Shown: in pieces, positions 8,277 to 16,713 of the stretch
Layout: each line of letters opens with the position of its first letter
Position numbering within the stretch: the first letter of the stretch is position 1
From: Clostridium peptidivorans
GTDB taxonomy: Bacteria; Bacillota; Clostridia; Clostridiales; Clostridiaceae
NCBI RefSeq assembly: GCF_900205925.1
Contig: NZ_OAOD01000006.1
Coordinates: 1-64,000 of the forward strand
Direction of reading: 5' to 3'
DNA: 64,000 bases
The notes under the pieces: model-generated
What the model was told of the DNA's origin: nothing
Database searches by the model: none
The model's input: the letters and a program-made list of their open reading frames with translations, nothing else
Program-made: the position numbers and the translations under genes

Positions 8277-9273
8277 AAGAAGATTAATAGTTTCAGAAAG
8301 CTATAGTCCATACTTTAACTTATCCTTAGAAGAATATCTATTTAATAATGTAAATAAGGACGAAATAATACTTTACTTATGGAGAAATGAAAACACAGTA
8401 GTTATAGGCAGAAACCAAAACCCATGGAAAGAATGCAATTTAGAAGTTTTATCAAAATTAAGCGGTAAGATAGCTAGAAGACTATCAGGTGGCGGAGCTG
8501 TTTATCACGATCTAGGAAATTTGAATTTTACTTTTATAACCTGTGAGGAAAATGAAGATTTAAATAAACAACTTTCAGTAATTATAAAAGCCTTAAATGA
8601 CTTAAATATAGAAGCAACTTTTTCAGGAAGAAATGATATTTTAGTTAATGGTAAAAAAATATCTGGAAATGCTTTTTATACGGACGAAGGTAGATATTAT
8701 CATCATGGCACATTACTTTATGAGATAGATGTAGAAAAGGTGGCTAAAATATTAACTCCTTCAGCTCATAAGTTAACGTCAAAGGGAATAGATTCTGTAA
8801 AAAGCAGAATTACAAACTTAAAGAATTACAAGGAAGACTTAACAATAAATGATATTAAGGAATCTATAATAAAATCCTATGAGGAACACTATGGACACAT
8901 AAATAATGTGGATTATGTGGATGAAAAAAAATTAAATCTTAATAACCTTATAGAGAAATATTCAAGTGATGAATGGATTTATGGAAATAGCCCAAGTTTT
9001 AATGCAGTTATAGATAAAGTTTTTGATGAAGGTAAAATAGAATTAAATATTTCTTCTGAAGATAACAAGGTAGTTGAATGTAAAATATATACGGACTCTT
9101 TATTCACAAGAGAATTTCATATGATTGAGAATATACTCAAAAACTGCAAGTTTAATAAGGATGATATGTTAAAAGCTTTAGAAGAAAATGAATACTTGTT
9201 TTCTTCTAAAGGAAAAGTTATACCAGATAGAATTAAGGAGATTATACAGGAAAGTATTCCAAGTATAATTTAA
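8266..9273 (+). CDS. lplA: Lipoate-protein ligase A
   Basis: About 335 residues, the length of E. coli LplA (338). Core motifs: the RRLSGGGAVYHD lipoate-binding loop, the GNLNFTF strand, and the NGKKISGNA segment containing the Lys that binds lipoyl-AMP. The C-terminal accessory domain is present. LplA activates free lipoate with ATP and transfers it to lipoyl domains. The start is uncertain: TTG at 8266 has AAGGTGG about 10 nt upstream, while GTG codons at 8251 and 8254 lack an SD. All choices overlap the 3' end of the E3 gene, implying translational coupling. The natural target includes the lipoyl domain encoded just upstream. Confidence 0.92.
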   Translation: MIAKRRLIVSESYSPYFNLSLEEYLFNNVNKDEIILYLWRNENTVVIGRNQNPWKECNLEVLSKLSGKIARRLSGGGAVYHDLGNLNFTFITCEENEDLNKQLSVIIKALNDLNIEATFSGRNDILVNGKKISGNAFYTDEGRYYHHGTLLYEIDVEKVAKILTPSAHKLTSKGIDSVKSRITNLKNYKEDLTINDIKESIIKSYEEHYGHINNVDYVDEKKLNLNNLIEKYSSDEWIYGNSPSFNAVIDKVFDEGKIELNISSEDNKVVECKIYTDSLFTREFHMIENILKNCKFNKDDMLKALEENEYLFSSKGKVIPDRIKEIIQESIPSII

Positions 9274-9327
9274 GGAAAATTTCAGAATAAGCATGAATAT
9301 TTAATGGTTAATATTTAATAGTTATAT

Positions 9328-9353
9328 AAAAACTCTGCCTTGGCAGAGTTTTT
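9328..9353. terminator. Bidirectional terminator between convergent genes
   Basis: 12-bp arms AAAAACTCTGCC and GGCAGAGTTTTT with almost no loop, located between the lipoate ligase and the convergent ABC permease gene. Confidence 0.85.
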
Positions 9354-9388
9354 ATATTCAATGTAAACTATTCAGCAGTAAGTACTAA

Positions 9389-10033
9389 CTAATACTTAAC
9401 AGCCATCTTGCGCTCAATCCTATCAAGTATGGTAGAAAAAACTGTGCTCATTACCCAATACATTATTGCGATTGCAATGTAAAAAGGCATTACTACAAGA
9501 TGCTTTGATATTAGCAGTTGAGAGGCTCGTAATAATTCAGTTACTGTAATGGTAGAAACTAAGGAGGTTTCCTTTAGCATACCAATGAATGTATTTCCCA
9601 TAGGCGCAATTGCTATCCTACTTGCTTGAGGGAGTATTATTCTTTTCATTGCTTGAGAGTAGCTCATTCCTAGGGATACAGCTGCTTCCATTTGTCCCTT
9701 AGGAACAGAGAGTATCGCTCCTCTTATGGTTTCAGATAAATATGCACCAATGTTTATGCTTAGTGAAATAAGTGCAGCTGTTAATGGTTCCAGTGATATT
9801 CCAAAGTCAGGCAGTCCAAAGTAAATTATAAATATTTGAACTAGCAGTGGTGTACCACGAATTATTGAAACATAGGCCTTTGCAAGCCTAGCAACCAATA
9901 TATTTCCTCTTAGCCTAGCAATTGCAACGAATACCCCAATGATTAATCCGAAAAACATTGAAATAAGGGTTATAAACATTGTATAATATGCACCTTTTAA
10001 TAAAAATCCAAACTCATTTATAACTAATTCCAT
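9389..10033 (-). CDS. Polar amino-acid ABC transporter permease, likely cystine
   Basis: 214 residues of the HisM/GlnP permease family with about five membrane spans. The EAA loop is visible as EAAVSLGMSYSQAMKRIILP (about residues 137-156), which docks to the ATPase, and the family-typical IIRGTPLLVQ lies near 57-66. A good AGGAGG precedes the ATG. It follows the binding-protein gene by 26 bp and is the last gene before the terminator: no ATP-binding subunit is encoded here. The Cys-type T-box upstream of the pair suggests that the substrate is cystine or cysteine, inferred from regulation rather than from the protein. Confidence 0.88.
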   Translation of the reverse strand: MELVINEFGFLLKGAYYTMFITLISMFFGLIIGVFVAIARLRGNILVARLAKAYVSIIRGTPLLVQIFIIYFGLPDFGISLEPLTAALISLSINIGAYLSETIRGAILSVPKGQMEAAVSLGMSYSQAMKRIILPQASRIAIAPMGNTFIGMLKETSLVSTITVTELLRASQLLISKHLVVMPFYIAIAIMYWVMSTVFSTILDRIERKMAVKY

Positions 10034-10059
10034 AATGACCTCCTTAATTACTTAAAGTA

Positions 10060-10881
10060 TTACATGTTGGGTTCAACCCCAAACCATTTCATAAATATCG
10101 TTTTATAAGTTCCGTCAGCTTTCATATCTTCTAAAGCTTTATCTACAGCAGCTAAAAATTCAGGATTTTCTTTTCGCATAGCCATTCCTGCAAAGTCAGC
10201 TTTTATAGCCTCGCCTACAGCTTTAATCTTTAAGTTGTTTTTATCAACAACAGGCTTTATGGCAAAAAGGTTATTAACTGTTGCATCAATTCTTCCAGTA
10301 TTTAAATCAAGTAATGTAGTTATTACGTCATTGTAAGTTACAATTTTAAATGTACCTACCTTAGGCATTACAACGTCTCTTAAATACTTCTCATCGTTAG
10401 TGCCAAGACCTACGCCAATTTTTTTTCCTTTAAAATCATTAACAGATTTAATAGTTGTATTATCATCCTTAACAATTACATTAACTTCATTTTTTATATA
10501 TGGCTTAGAGAAATCCATTGTCTTTTTTCTTTCATCAGTAATTGCCATTTGGCTTATTACTATATCAAATTTACCTTTTTCAAGGCCGCCAATCATGCTG
10601 GACCAATCACTTGTTATAAATTCAGCTTGCACACCAATTCTTTTAGCAACTTCTTTTGCCATATCTGCATCAAATCCGTCAACTTCATTTTTATCATTCA
10701 TAAAGTTATATGGAGGATATGTGCCCATAAGACCAACCTTCATTTTGCCAGATTTTTTTATTTGATCTAATAATGAAGCTTTAGTTGCCTCTTCTTTTTT
10801 TGCTCCGCAGCCAACAAATATAGCTGATGCTATAGCAGCTGTAGCAATTAAGCTTAATATTTTTTTTGATATCTTATTCAT
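10060..10881 (-). CDS. Amino-acid ABC transporter substrate-binding lipoprotein
   Basis: 273 residues of the SBP_bac_3 family. A signal peptide ends in a lipobox IFVGC with the lipidated Cys at residue 25. The mature part opens with IKKSGKMKVGLMGTYPPYNF, which is the family's first strand and ligand loop, followed by the VDGFDADMAKEVAKRIG segment and a WSSMIGGL stretch that contacts the amino acid. It delivers its ligand to the permease encoded next. Expression should be governed by the T-box riboswitch in the 360-bp leader. TcyA/TcyJ-type cystine binding is the best guess; glutamine or other polar amino acids cannot be excluded from sequence alone. Confidence 0.9.
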   Translation of the reverse strand: MNKISKKILSLIATAAIASAIFVGCGAKKEEATKASLLDQIKKSGKMKVGLMGTYPPYNFMNDKNEVDGFDADMAKEVAKRIGVQAEFITSDWSSMIGGLEKGKFDIVISQMAITDERKKTMDFSKPYIKNEVNVIVKDDNTTIKSVNDFKGKKIGVGLGTNDEKYLRDVVMPKVGTFKIVTYNDVITTLLDLNTGRIDATVNNLFAIKPVVDKNNLKIKAVGEAIKADFAGMAMRKENPEFLAAVDKALEDMKADGTYKTIFMKWFGVEPNM

Positions 10882-10973
10882 TTAAAAATCATCCTTTCGT
10901 ATTTGCTATTTATTGTTAGTGTATAATATTAATTTTAATATTTTATGTTCCTCAAACTCCGGATTTTGAGAAA

Positions 10974-11250
10974 CAAAAAAACTCCTGCCTCCATTACAGA
11001 GGCAGAAGTATACTTCCGCGGTTCCACTCTGTTTATCATGTAAAAAATAAAATACACGATAACTCTTCTTTTAGTATTGGTACAAACATACCTCAATGCT
11101 ATAACGGGCATTCCCGCTGAAGTCTACTAGGTTTCGATTCAGTGCTCAGAGATGCACTTCAATTACTTTTCACTTAAAATTCCTCACACCAAATGGAATT
11201 TCTCTCTGTAAGCTTCTGGTAATTTACTCTTCTCATCATTGCAATTTAAA
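10974..11250 (-). promoter_or_regulatory. T-box riboswitch, specifier most likely TGC (Cys)
   Basis: The T-box sequence AGAGTGGAACCGCGG lies at 11016-11030 (minus strand), followed by an intrinsic terminator: CTGCCTC/GAGGCAG (10985-11005) plus a T-run. Upstream, stem I begins near 11240 with GATGAGAAGAGTA, carrying the AGTA-type motif of the specifier loop. The 3' side of that loop reads GAAG-TGC-ATCTCTGAG, with TGC at 11154-11156 followed by the usual A. Uncharged tRNA-Cys would favour antitermination into the transporter genes. An alternative register gives GTG (Val), which lacks the conserved A after the specifier. Confidence 0.9.
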
Positions 11251-11353
11251 AGATTAAATATGCTATAAATTATAATTTCAATTTTAAAATCTGTCAATAC
11301 ATGTGAAGAAAAATAGCTACCCCTGGGGTCGTTACATTATATGGTAATTAAGT

Positions 11354-11443
11354 TCTTTTGCACGTGATGATGAAGCCAAACACTATAAAATGTTGAAAAT
11401 AGATCGATTTATTCCTGATGGTGTTTCTGTAATTGTAAAATAG
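11354..11443 (+). pseudogene. Possible remnant of a coding region
   Basis: A 29-codon open stretch ends at TAG and has protein-like composition (ARDDEAKHYKMLKIDRFIP) but is closed upstream by a stop, without a start codon or SD. It sits alone between the T-box leader and the terminator of the HNH-like gene. It may be the 3' stub of a decayed gene; the family is not recognised. Confidence 0.2.
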
Positions 11444-11460
11444 TTAAATTGGATAAAAAT

Positions 11461-11517
11461 AAAAACCCCCAGTTAATAGAAACTAATTAATAATATTAAT
11501 ATTAACTGGAAGTTTTT
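11461..11517 (-). terminator. Terminator of the HNH-like gene
   Basis: CCAGTTAAT (469-477) pairs with ATTAACTGG (501-509), with outer A/T pairing; on the minus strand it runs into GGGGGTTTTT. Confidence 0.65.
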
Positions 11518-11526
11518 TATATGTAA

Positions 11527-12171
11527 TTATTCTGATTGTTCTTCAAGGGATTCCACAATTTCTAAATTGTTTTCTCTATTGTCTAAGGTATTAAAATTTA
11601 TGTGATGAACAGTTATATCCTGGTTATTTCCCATAATAAATTTATCTAGGTGGATTCTGCCTTTAGGAGTATTTGCTACAGCATAAGGCTTTTCCTCTAC
11701 TTTATGAAAAACCCATGGGTATCCATTATTTAATACTCTATATAAATCCTTCTTATCAATTATAGCACGGCCTTTTTCAATACCATTACTATCTCTAAGC
11801 ACTATCTCAGCAGTTTCATCAAATTCCTTATAATCATTATAGGAATTTTTATTATATATCTCCAAGTTGGATTTTCTGTTATCTAAAGTGTCTCCGTTTA
11901 AATGTCTTATAGGAGTTTTAGTAGATACACCTAAAATAAAGGAATGTAAGCTTTCCTTTTGTTTTTCTTCAGGTATGTAATGCATAGCTAAATAACTGTT
12001 AAAGTCTTTATGCCACTGAGCAGCCCAGCCACCTCTATCAAGGACTTTTTGCAAATCTTCAGCATCTATCTTAGCATCAATTATTTTGCCATCTTTTTTC
12101 ACTAATTTTAAGTAGGCAATCTCTCCCTTTATCTCATATTCATTATTTTTAACTTCAAACTTCTTTTTTAT
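11527..12171 (-). CDS. Tandem-repeat HNH-like protein with apparent non-AUG start
   Basis: The protein consists of two copies of an approximately 90-residue unit. Each has a beta-rich first half (GEIAYLKL... in copy 1, AEIVLRDS... in copy 2), then a helix (AEDLQKVLDRG / KKDLYRVLNNG), an aromatic segment, and an HNH-type motif (IRHLNGDTLDNRKSNLEI / VHHINFNTLDNRENNLEI). The first canonical start, GTG at 12102, would cut into repeat 1. The frame is open upstream and restores the missing strand; an AAGAGG motif at 12181-12186 lies 9 nt before ATA (12169-12171) and 6 nt before ATC (12172-12174). HNH-like modules of this type occur in homing endonucleases and DNA-binding proteins. Copy 1 has Arg-His and copy 2 His-His at the catalytic position, so nuclease activity is uncertain. 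It is a single gene with its own terminator. Confidence 0.6.
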   Translation of the reverse strand: MKKKFEVKNNEYEIKGEIAYLKLVKKDGKIIDAKIDAEDLQKVLDRGGWAAQWHKDFNSYLAMHYIPEEKQKESLHSFILGVSTKTPIRHLNGDTLDNRKSNLEIYNKNSYNDYKEFDETAEIVLRDSNGIEKGRAIIDKKDLYRVLNNGYPWVFHKVEEKPYAVANTPKGRIHLDKFIMGNNQDITVHHINFNTLDNRENNLEIVESLEEQSE

Positions 12172-12522
12172 GATAAAGCACCTCTTTCTTTTGTTTTACA
12201 ATAAACTTTAAATCCATCTAGGGATATATTATAACATACTTATGTATAATATATTTGCCAAATTTACAAAGATTTAATCACATCATTAGCACCAGAAGTA
12301 TTATAGGAATCATTGGCTTGCAATAATTACTCTTAAGATATTAAGCAAAAAACTTTGTGGAATTTTTTAAATATATTGTATTTTAAAATTAGTTAATATA
12401 TTATATATGTTATACCTTTTATGTCCTTATAAGTATTTTACTATATATGTAAATACTTGTTCTTTATATGCGGGACATTAAATTTGTAAACAAAACATTA
12501 TAAAATCTAAGGGGGCATATTC
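12172..12522. other. AT-rich intergenic region between divergent genes
   Basis: This 350-bp divergent spacer contains no gene on either strand. A hairpin AAGTATTT/AAATACTT sits around 12431-12459. It must carry promoters for both directions, but the composition is too AT-rich to choose -35/-10 boxes with confidence. Confidence 0.6.
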
Positions 12523-12792
12523 ATGAAATCTATTATTACTGTTTTAGGGAAAGATAGAACAGGTATCATTGCAGGGGTAAGCAACGCATTAGCCGAAGCT
12601 AATGTAAATATTCTAGACATAAGTCAAACGATTCTTCAAGGGTATTTTACTATGATTATGTTAGTTGATCTATCTAATTCATCAAAGTCTTTTAAGGAAC
12701 TAAAAGATATTTTAGATTTAAAGAGCAAAGAAATGAACCTATCTATTAAAATTCAGCATGAAGATATATTCAATTCAATGCACAATGTATAA
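12523..12792 (+). CDS. ACT-domain protein (UPF0237)
   Basis: 89 residues making up one ACT domain, with the ligand-loop signature [20 protein letters not shown] at residues 8-27. ACT domains bind amino acids; this small family resembles the N-terminal half of GcvR. AGGGGGC precedes the ATG. The stop is 14 bp from the next gene, a DUF711 protein; the same two-gene order is seen in many Firmicutes, so they very likely act together. The ligand and the process controlled are not known. Confidence 0.9.
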   Translation: MKSIITVLGKDRTGIIAGVSNALAEANVNILDISQTILQGYFTMIMLVDLSNSSKSFKELKDILDLKSKEMNLSIKIQHEDIFNSMHNV

Positions 12793-12806
12793 GGGTAGGT
12801 GTAGAT

Positions 12807-14165
12807 ATGATTAATCAAAACAAAATAATTGAAACAATTAAGATGATAGAAAAAGAAAAATTAGATATTAGAACTATAACTATGGGAATTTCTCTAATGG
12901 ATTGTTGTGATTCTGATGGTAAAAGGGCTCGTCAAAAGATATATGATAAAATTACAAGATATGCTGAAAAGTTAGTTAGTGTAGGAAATGAAATAGAAAG
13001 AGAATACGGAATTCCTATTATAAATAAAAGAATATCTGTAACTCCTATATCTTTAATTGCTGGATGCTCTAATGATGAAAACTATGTTGAATTTGCTAAG
13101 ATTTTAGATAAGGCTGCTTCTACTGTAGGGGTTAACTTTATAGGAGGTTTTTCAGCTCTAGTTCATAAAGGTTATTCTGAAGGAGATAGAAAGTTAATTG
13201 CATCTATTCCAGAAGCCTTAAGTGTAACAGAAAAGGTTTGTTCATCTGTTAATATCGCTACAAGTAAAGCAGGAATAAATATGGATGCAGTTAGACAAAT
13301 GGGGGAAGTCATAAAGAAAACAGCAGAACTTACTAAAGATACAGATGGTCTTGGATGTGCTAAGCTTGTGGTATTTGCAAATGCAGTTGAGGATAATCCG
13401 TTTATGGCAGGCGCTTTCCATGGTGTTGGGGAAGCAGAATGTGTAATAAATGTAGGTGTAAGCGGACCTGGTGTTGTAAAGAAAGCTCTTGAATCTGTTA
13501 AAGGGGAAAGTTTTGATGTAGTTGCTGAAACTATAAAGAAAACAGCCTTTAAAATTACAAGAATGGGGCAATTAGTTGCAGCAGAAGCGTCCAGAAGACT
13601 TAATGTGCCTTTTGGAATAATAGACTTATCCTTAGCGCCTACTCCAGCAGTTGGAGATAGCGTAGCTCATATTTTTGAAGAAATGGGACTTGAAAGAGCT
13701 GGTGCTCCAGGTACTACAGCTGCTTTAGCCCTGTTAAATGATGCAGTAAAGAAAGGTGGAGTTATGGCTGCATCTAGGGTCGGAGGTCTTAGTGGCGCTT
13801 TTATTCCTGTAAGTGAAGATGCTGGAATGATTGATGCAGTATTAGATGGTGCTTTGAACTTAGAAAAATTAGAGGCTATGACTTGTGTATGCTCTGTAGG
13901 TCTTGATATGATTGCAATTCCTGGGGATACTTCAGCTGAGACTATTTCTGCCATTATTGCAGATGAAGCGGCGATAGGAGTTATAAATAATAAAACTACG
14001 GCTGTTAGAATAATTCCTGTTCCGGGGAAAGTTGTAGGTGATATGGTGGAGTTTGGAGGACTTTTAGGTAGAGCGCCTGTTATGCCGGTAAGCAAATTTA
14101 GTAGCAGCGACTTTATTAAAAGGGGTGGTCAAATTCCAGCTCCGATCCATAGTTTTAAAAACTAG
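12807..14165 (+). CDS. DUF711/UPF0210 (PFL-like fold) family protein
   Basis: 452 residues, the standard length for UPF0210. The sequence is rich in Gly and Ala and retains family hallmarks such as [14 protein letters not shown] near the N-terminus, GFSALVHKG near 115 and [10 protein letters not shown] at the C-terminus. Structures of this family resemble the barrel of pyruvate formate-lyase, but no glycyl-radical loop (RVxGY) is seen here, so radical chemistry is not supported. It is co-transcribed with the ACT-domain gene, which could supply amino-acid sensing. Biochemical function is unknown. A GGGTAGG motif precedes the ATG. Confidence 0.88.
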   Translation: MINQNKIIETIKMIEKEKLDIRTITMGISLMDCCDSDGKRARQKIYDKITRYAEKLVSVGNEIEREYGIPIINKRISVTPISLIAGCSNDENYVEFAKILDKAASTVGVNFIGGFSALVHKGYSEGDRKLIASIPEALSVTEKVCSSVNIATSKAGINMDAVRQMGEVIKKTAELTKDTDGLGCAKLVVFANAVEDNPFMAGAFHGVGEAECVINVGVSGPGVVKKALESVKGESFDVVAETIKKTAFKITRMGQLVAAEASRRLNVPFGIIDLSLAPTPAVGDSVAHIFEEMGLERAGAPGTTAALALLNDAVKKGGVMAASRVGGLSGAFIPVSEDAGMIDAVLDGALNLEKLEAMTCVCSVGLDMIAIPGDTSAETISAIIADEAAIGVINNKTTAVRIIPVPGKVVGDMVEFGGLLGRAPVMPVSKFSSSDFIKRGGQIPAPIHSFKN

Positions 14166-14172
14166 TATATAA

Positions 14173-14236
14173 AAGATAATCATAAATATGATTATCTTTG
14201 GCTGTTGACAAAATATATTTGTCAACAGCCTTTTTA
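14173..14236 (+). terminator. Double hairpin terminator
   Basis: A 12-bp hairpin (14173-14198) is followed immediately by a perfect 13-bp hairpin GGCTGTTGACAAA/TTTGTCAACAGCC (14200-14230) and a T-run. Confidence 0.88.
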
Positions 14237-14354
14237 TATTTTATATAAAGAAGTAAATGTTTTCTGAATAATTAGATGTTTTTTAGATGCTGACTTAGTA
14301 TACTTAAATAGGGGAATATTATAAAAGTATTAAAGTGGACGGAGGTATATAAAA

Positions 14355-15209
14355 ATGGGTAAATTTAATGTGGAATATAGCGAAGAAGAAAATCAGTTAA
14401 TTTTTAATATAATAGAAAAAGTTATGCCACTATTTCATGATTTAATTCCGCTAGATAATACAATATCGATGACTGATAAGGAAAAATTTATATGCTCTAT
14501 TCCTGGTGAGGAAATTAATCTTGGGGATATAGTAGGAAAGCCTTTTCCAAAGGATAGTACCATACCTAAGGTTTTAAGTTCAGGAAAATCTAAAAGTGGG
14601 GAAGTATCAAAAGAAGCTTATGGAGTTCCATTTAAAACCACGGGAATACCTATAAAAAGGAATGATGGTAAAATAATTGGAACAATAAATCTTGCACTTA
14701 ATTTAAGCAATCAACATACTTTATTCCAATCAACCGAAACCATTGTTTCTTCATCGCAACAGCTTGCTTCCACGTCTGAAGAGATCGCAGCCTCATCACA
14801 ATTATTATCTGAGAATATCACATATATACAAAGCCTTTCTGAAGGTATTACAGAGCACATTGAAAGTACCAGCAAAATACTGGATTTTGTCAATGGAGTA
14901 GCGGCAAATTGTAATCTTTTGGGTTTAAATGCAGCTATAGAGGCGGCAAGAGCTGGAGAGACAGGAAGAGGATTTGCTGTTGTAGCAAAAGAAATTCGCA
15001 AGTTAGCTGAAAGTAGTGCAAATTCAGTAAAAGAAATTAAGGAAATACTTAATGTTATTAATAAAGACATGAATAATTTGTCTAATAAAATAAATGAGGT
15101 AACAGAATCAATTGTTGTTCAAGCATCTGCTACGGAAGAAATTGCGGCTTCAGCTCAGCAGTTAACAATTTGTGCCCAAGATATTGGAAAAGTTGCAAAA
15201 GTGATTTAA
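14355..15209 (+). CDS. Soluble methyl-accepting chemotaxis-type protein
   Basis: 284 residues with no membrane segment. The N-terminal 115 residues form a small sensor-like domain ending in [20 protein letters not shown], which looks PAS-like. The rest is a shortened MCP signalling coiled coil with the conserved hairpin tip ([20 protein letters not shown], about residues 190-209), the part that binds CheA and CheW. The methylation helices are short. Such cytoplasmic receptors sense an internal or diffusible signal. GGAGGT precedes the ATG. It is a single-gene unit with terminators on both sides. The signal is unknown. Confidence 0.88.
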   Translation: MGKFNVEYSEEENQLIFNIIEKVMPLFHDLIPLDNTISMTDKEKFICSIPGEEINLGDIVGKPFPKDSTIPKVLSSGKSKSGEVSKEAYGVPFKTTGIPIKRNDGKIIGTINLALNLSNQHTLFQSTETIVSSSQQLASTSEEIAASSQLLSENITYIQSLSEGITEHIESTSKILDFVNGVAANCNLLGLNAAIEAARAGETGRGFAVVAKEIRKLAESSANSVKEIKEILNVINKDMNNLSNKINEVTESIVVQASATEEIAASAQQLTICAQDIGKVAKVI

Positions 15210-15219
15210 AAAAGAACAA

Positions 15220-15247
15220 GCCGTATACACGAATATATGTATACGGC
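15220..15247. terminator. Terminator between convergent genes
   Basis: 10-bp stem GCCGTATACA/TGTATACGGC with an 8-nt loop, flanked by A-rich and T-rich sequence, between the chemoreceptor and cotJC. Confidence 0.8.
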
Positions 15248-15282
15248 CTTAAATTTAGAATTTAGCTAATTTTTATAATGAT

Positions 15283-15855
15283 TTAGAAGAATTTTTTACT
15301 TCCTAAAGTTTCTTGAACTTCCATTAAAGCTTCTCCAAATCTTTGGAAATGAACTATTTCACGTTCTCTTAAAAATCTGAGAACTTTATTTACGTCTTCA
15401 TCATCACTTAATGTAATTAACCATTCATAAGTAACACGGGCTTTTTCTTCAGCGGCTAAGTCTTCATGTAAATCTGCCACTGGATTTCCTTTAGCTTGAA
15501 TATAAGTTGCAGTCCATGGATTTCCAGTTGCATCTGTATAAAATAATGCTTTATCATGGTCGGCAAATTGTCCACCTAAGCCTGCAGCCTTCATTTCTTC
15601 AGGAGTAGCATCTCTTAAAAGTTGAAAAACCATTGTAGCTATAATTTCAAGATGTGCCAGTTCCTCAGTTCCAATGTCGTTACAAATTGCCTTGGTGGTT
15701 CCAGTAGGCATGGAATATCTTTGATTTAAGTATCTCAAAGCGGCACTTAATTCTCCATCAGGTCCCCCATATTGGGTTATTAAATATTTTGCAAGTTGTA
15801 TATTTTTGCTTTTAATATTAACAGGACATTGTAACTTTTTTTCATAAATCCACAT
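15283..15855 (-). CDS. cotJC: Spore coat protein CotJC, Mn-catalase family
   Basis: 190 residues, the typical CotJC length, in the ferritin-like manganese catalase family. Candidate metal ligands are visible in GTEELAHLEI (Glu and His) and EREIVHFQRF (Glu and His), plus an earlier Glu in GELSAALRYLNQRYSMP. CotJC is a component of the spore coat; family members have catalase activity in some clostridia. It is the last gene of the cotJABC operon, 14 bp after cotJB, with AGGAGGGG upstream. Its presence indicates that the organism forms endospores. Confidence 0.93.
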   Translation of the reverse strand: MWIYEKKLQCPVNIKSKNIQLAKYLITQYGGPDGELSAALRYLNQRYSMPTGTTKAICNDIGTEELAHLEIIATMVFQLLRDATPEEMKAAGLGGQFADHDKALFYTDATGNPWTATYIQAKGNPVADLHEDLAAEEKARVTYEWLITLSDDEDVNKVLRFLREREIVHFQRFGEALMEVQETLGSKKFF

Positions 15856-15869
15856 ATTCTTATCCCCTC

Positions 15870-16133
15870 CTATTCACCTGTTTCCCAAGGCCATGGTTCA
15901 TTTGCCCACTGCCAGGGATATTTGTTTTGGGAAAAGCCAAAATTCAATAAAGGCCCAAATTCTTTTTCATATAACATTTTTAATTTCATTAATTTGCCTG
16001 CATAATAATTAAAATCTGCAAAAGCCTTTTCACAGGTAGGATGGGTATCTAAATATAAATTTAATTCTAATGTAACAAATTCTATTTCTCTGATTTTATC
16101 GAGCAAATCTTTTCTGCTTATGCAATCGGACAT
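15870..16133 (-). CDS. cotJB: Spore coat protein CotJB
   Basis: 87 residues, the usual length. Family hallmarks: an N-terminal helix (LLDKIREIEFVTLELNLYLD), a central HPTCEKAFADFN and the C-terminal GPLLNFG... YPWQW... PWPWE tail rich in Trp and Pro. It sits between cotJA and cotJC with AGGAGG 8 nt before the ATG. CotJB is needed for incorporation of the CotJ proteins into the inner coat in Bacillus. Confidence 0.93.
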   Translation of the reverse strand: MSDCISRKDLLDKIREIEFVTLELNLYLDTHPTCEKAFADFNYYAGKLMKLKMLYEKEFGPLLNFGFSQNKYPWQWANEPWPWETGE

Positions 16134-16213
16134 TGTATTTCCTCCTATTAAAATTACTTAATATATTATTTTAAAACAAAATTAAAGTCTGTGCTTTAAT
16201 TAAATACGTGTGC

Positions 16214-16555
16214 CTAGCACTTGCCTTTGCCTTTGTCATAATAAGGGTCATAAAGGTCTGCAAATATTGTCCCAATGCACAAAGCTTTTTTAAATGATAC
16301 TAAATTACAGTAAGGTTGATCTGGAACATATGCCTGACCAAATCTTGTACATTTAGCTTTAATATTTCCACAAGCTGCTTGGGATTTCTCAAATCTAGCC
16401 CTTCCTTTTGATTTACCTTTTGAGCTACATTTTGAGCTACGCATGTCTATTGGAGATTGCATAGGCATAGTTTCTTCGATTCCATCAGTCTCATAAGTTT
16501 CGTAATTTTCATCAAAGATATCCATTGACATTGGATCAGGGTCTAAGTAGTACAT
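16214..16555 (-). CDS. cotJA: Spore coat-associated protein CotJA
   Basis: 113 residues from the ATG at 16555, chosen because AAGGAG lies 9-12 nt upstream, whereas the GTG four codons earlier overlaps that motif. The C-terminal 60 residues hold the CotJA core: QAYVPDQPYCNLVSFKKAL followed by GTIFADLYDPY. The N-terminal half is an acidic, Met-rich region followed by a Ser/Lys/Gly-rich stretch (SKCSSKGKSKGRARF) with several Cys, making it longer than the roughly 80-residue Bacillus protein. It heads the cotJABC operon, which in Bacillus is transcribed by sigma-E in the mother cell; no clear sigma-E promoter was picked out here. Confidence 0.9.
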   Translation of the reverse strand: MYYLDPDPMSMDIFDENYETYETDGIEETMPMQSPIDMRSSKCSSKGKSKGRARFEKSQAACGNIKAKCTRFGQAYVPDQPYCNLVSFKKALCIGTIFADLYDPYYDKGKGKC

Positions 16556-16713
16556 TATGAATTTCACTCCTTATATATTAACTACACTAATATCCTATTC
16601 AAAAATCCCAAAAAGTGTGTAATAGTTTATGCTGGAAAATTTACTGATATTCCATCACACATTAAAAAAATTTTCATATAATATTTTGAAATAAATGTAG
16701 GAGAAAATTTTTT

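Noticed and set aside
13242-14095. Two long minus-strand frames opposite the DUF711 gene
   Set aside because: Antisense to a full-length, well-conserved gene; composition mirrors the coding strand.
12807-14165. DUF711 protein considered as a glycyl-radical enzyme partner
   Set aside because: No glycyl-radical loop near the C-terminus and no adjacent activase.
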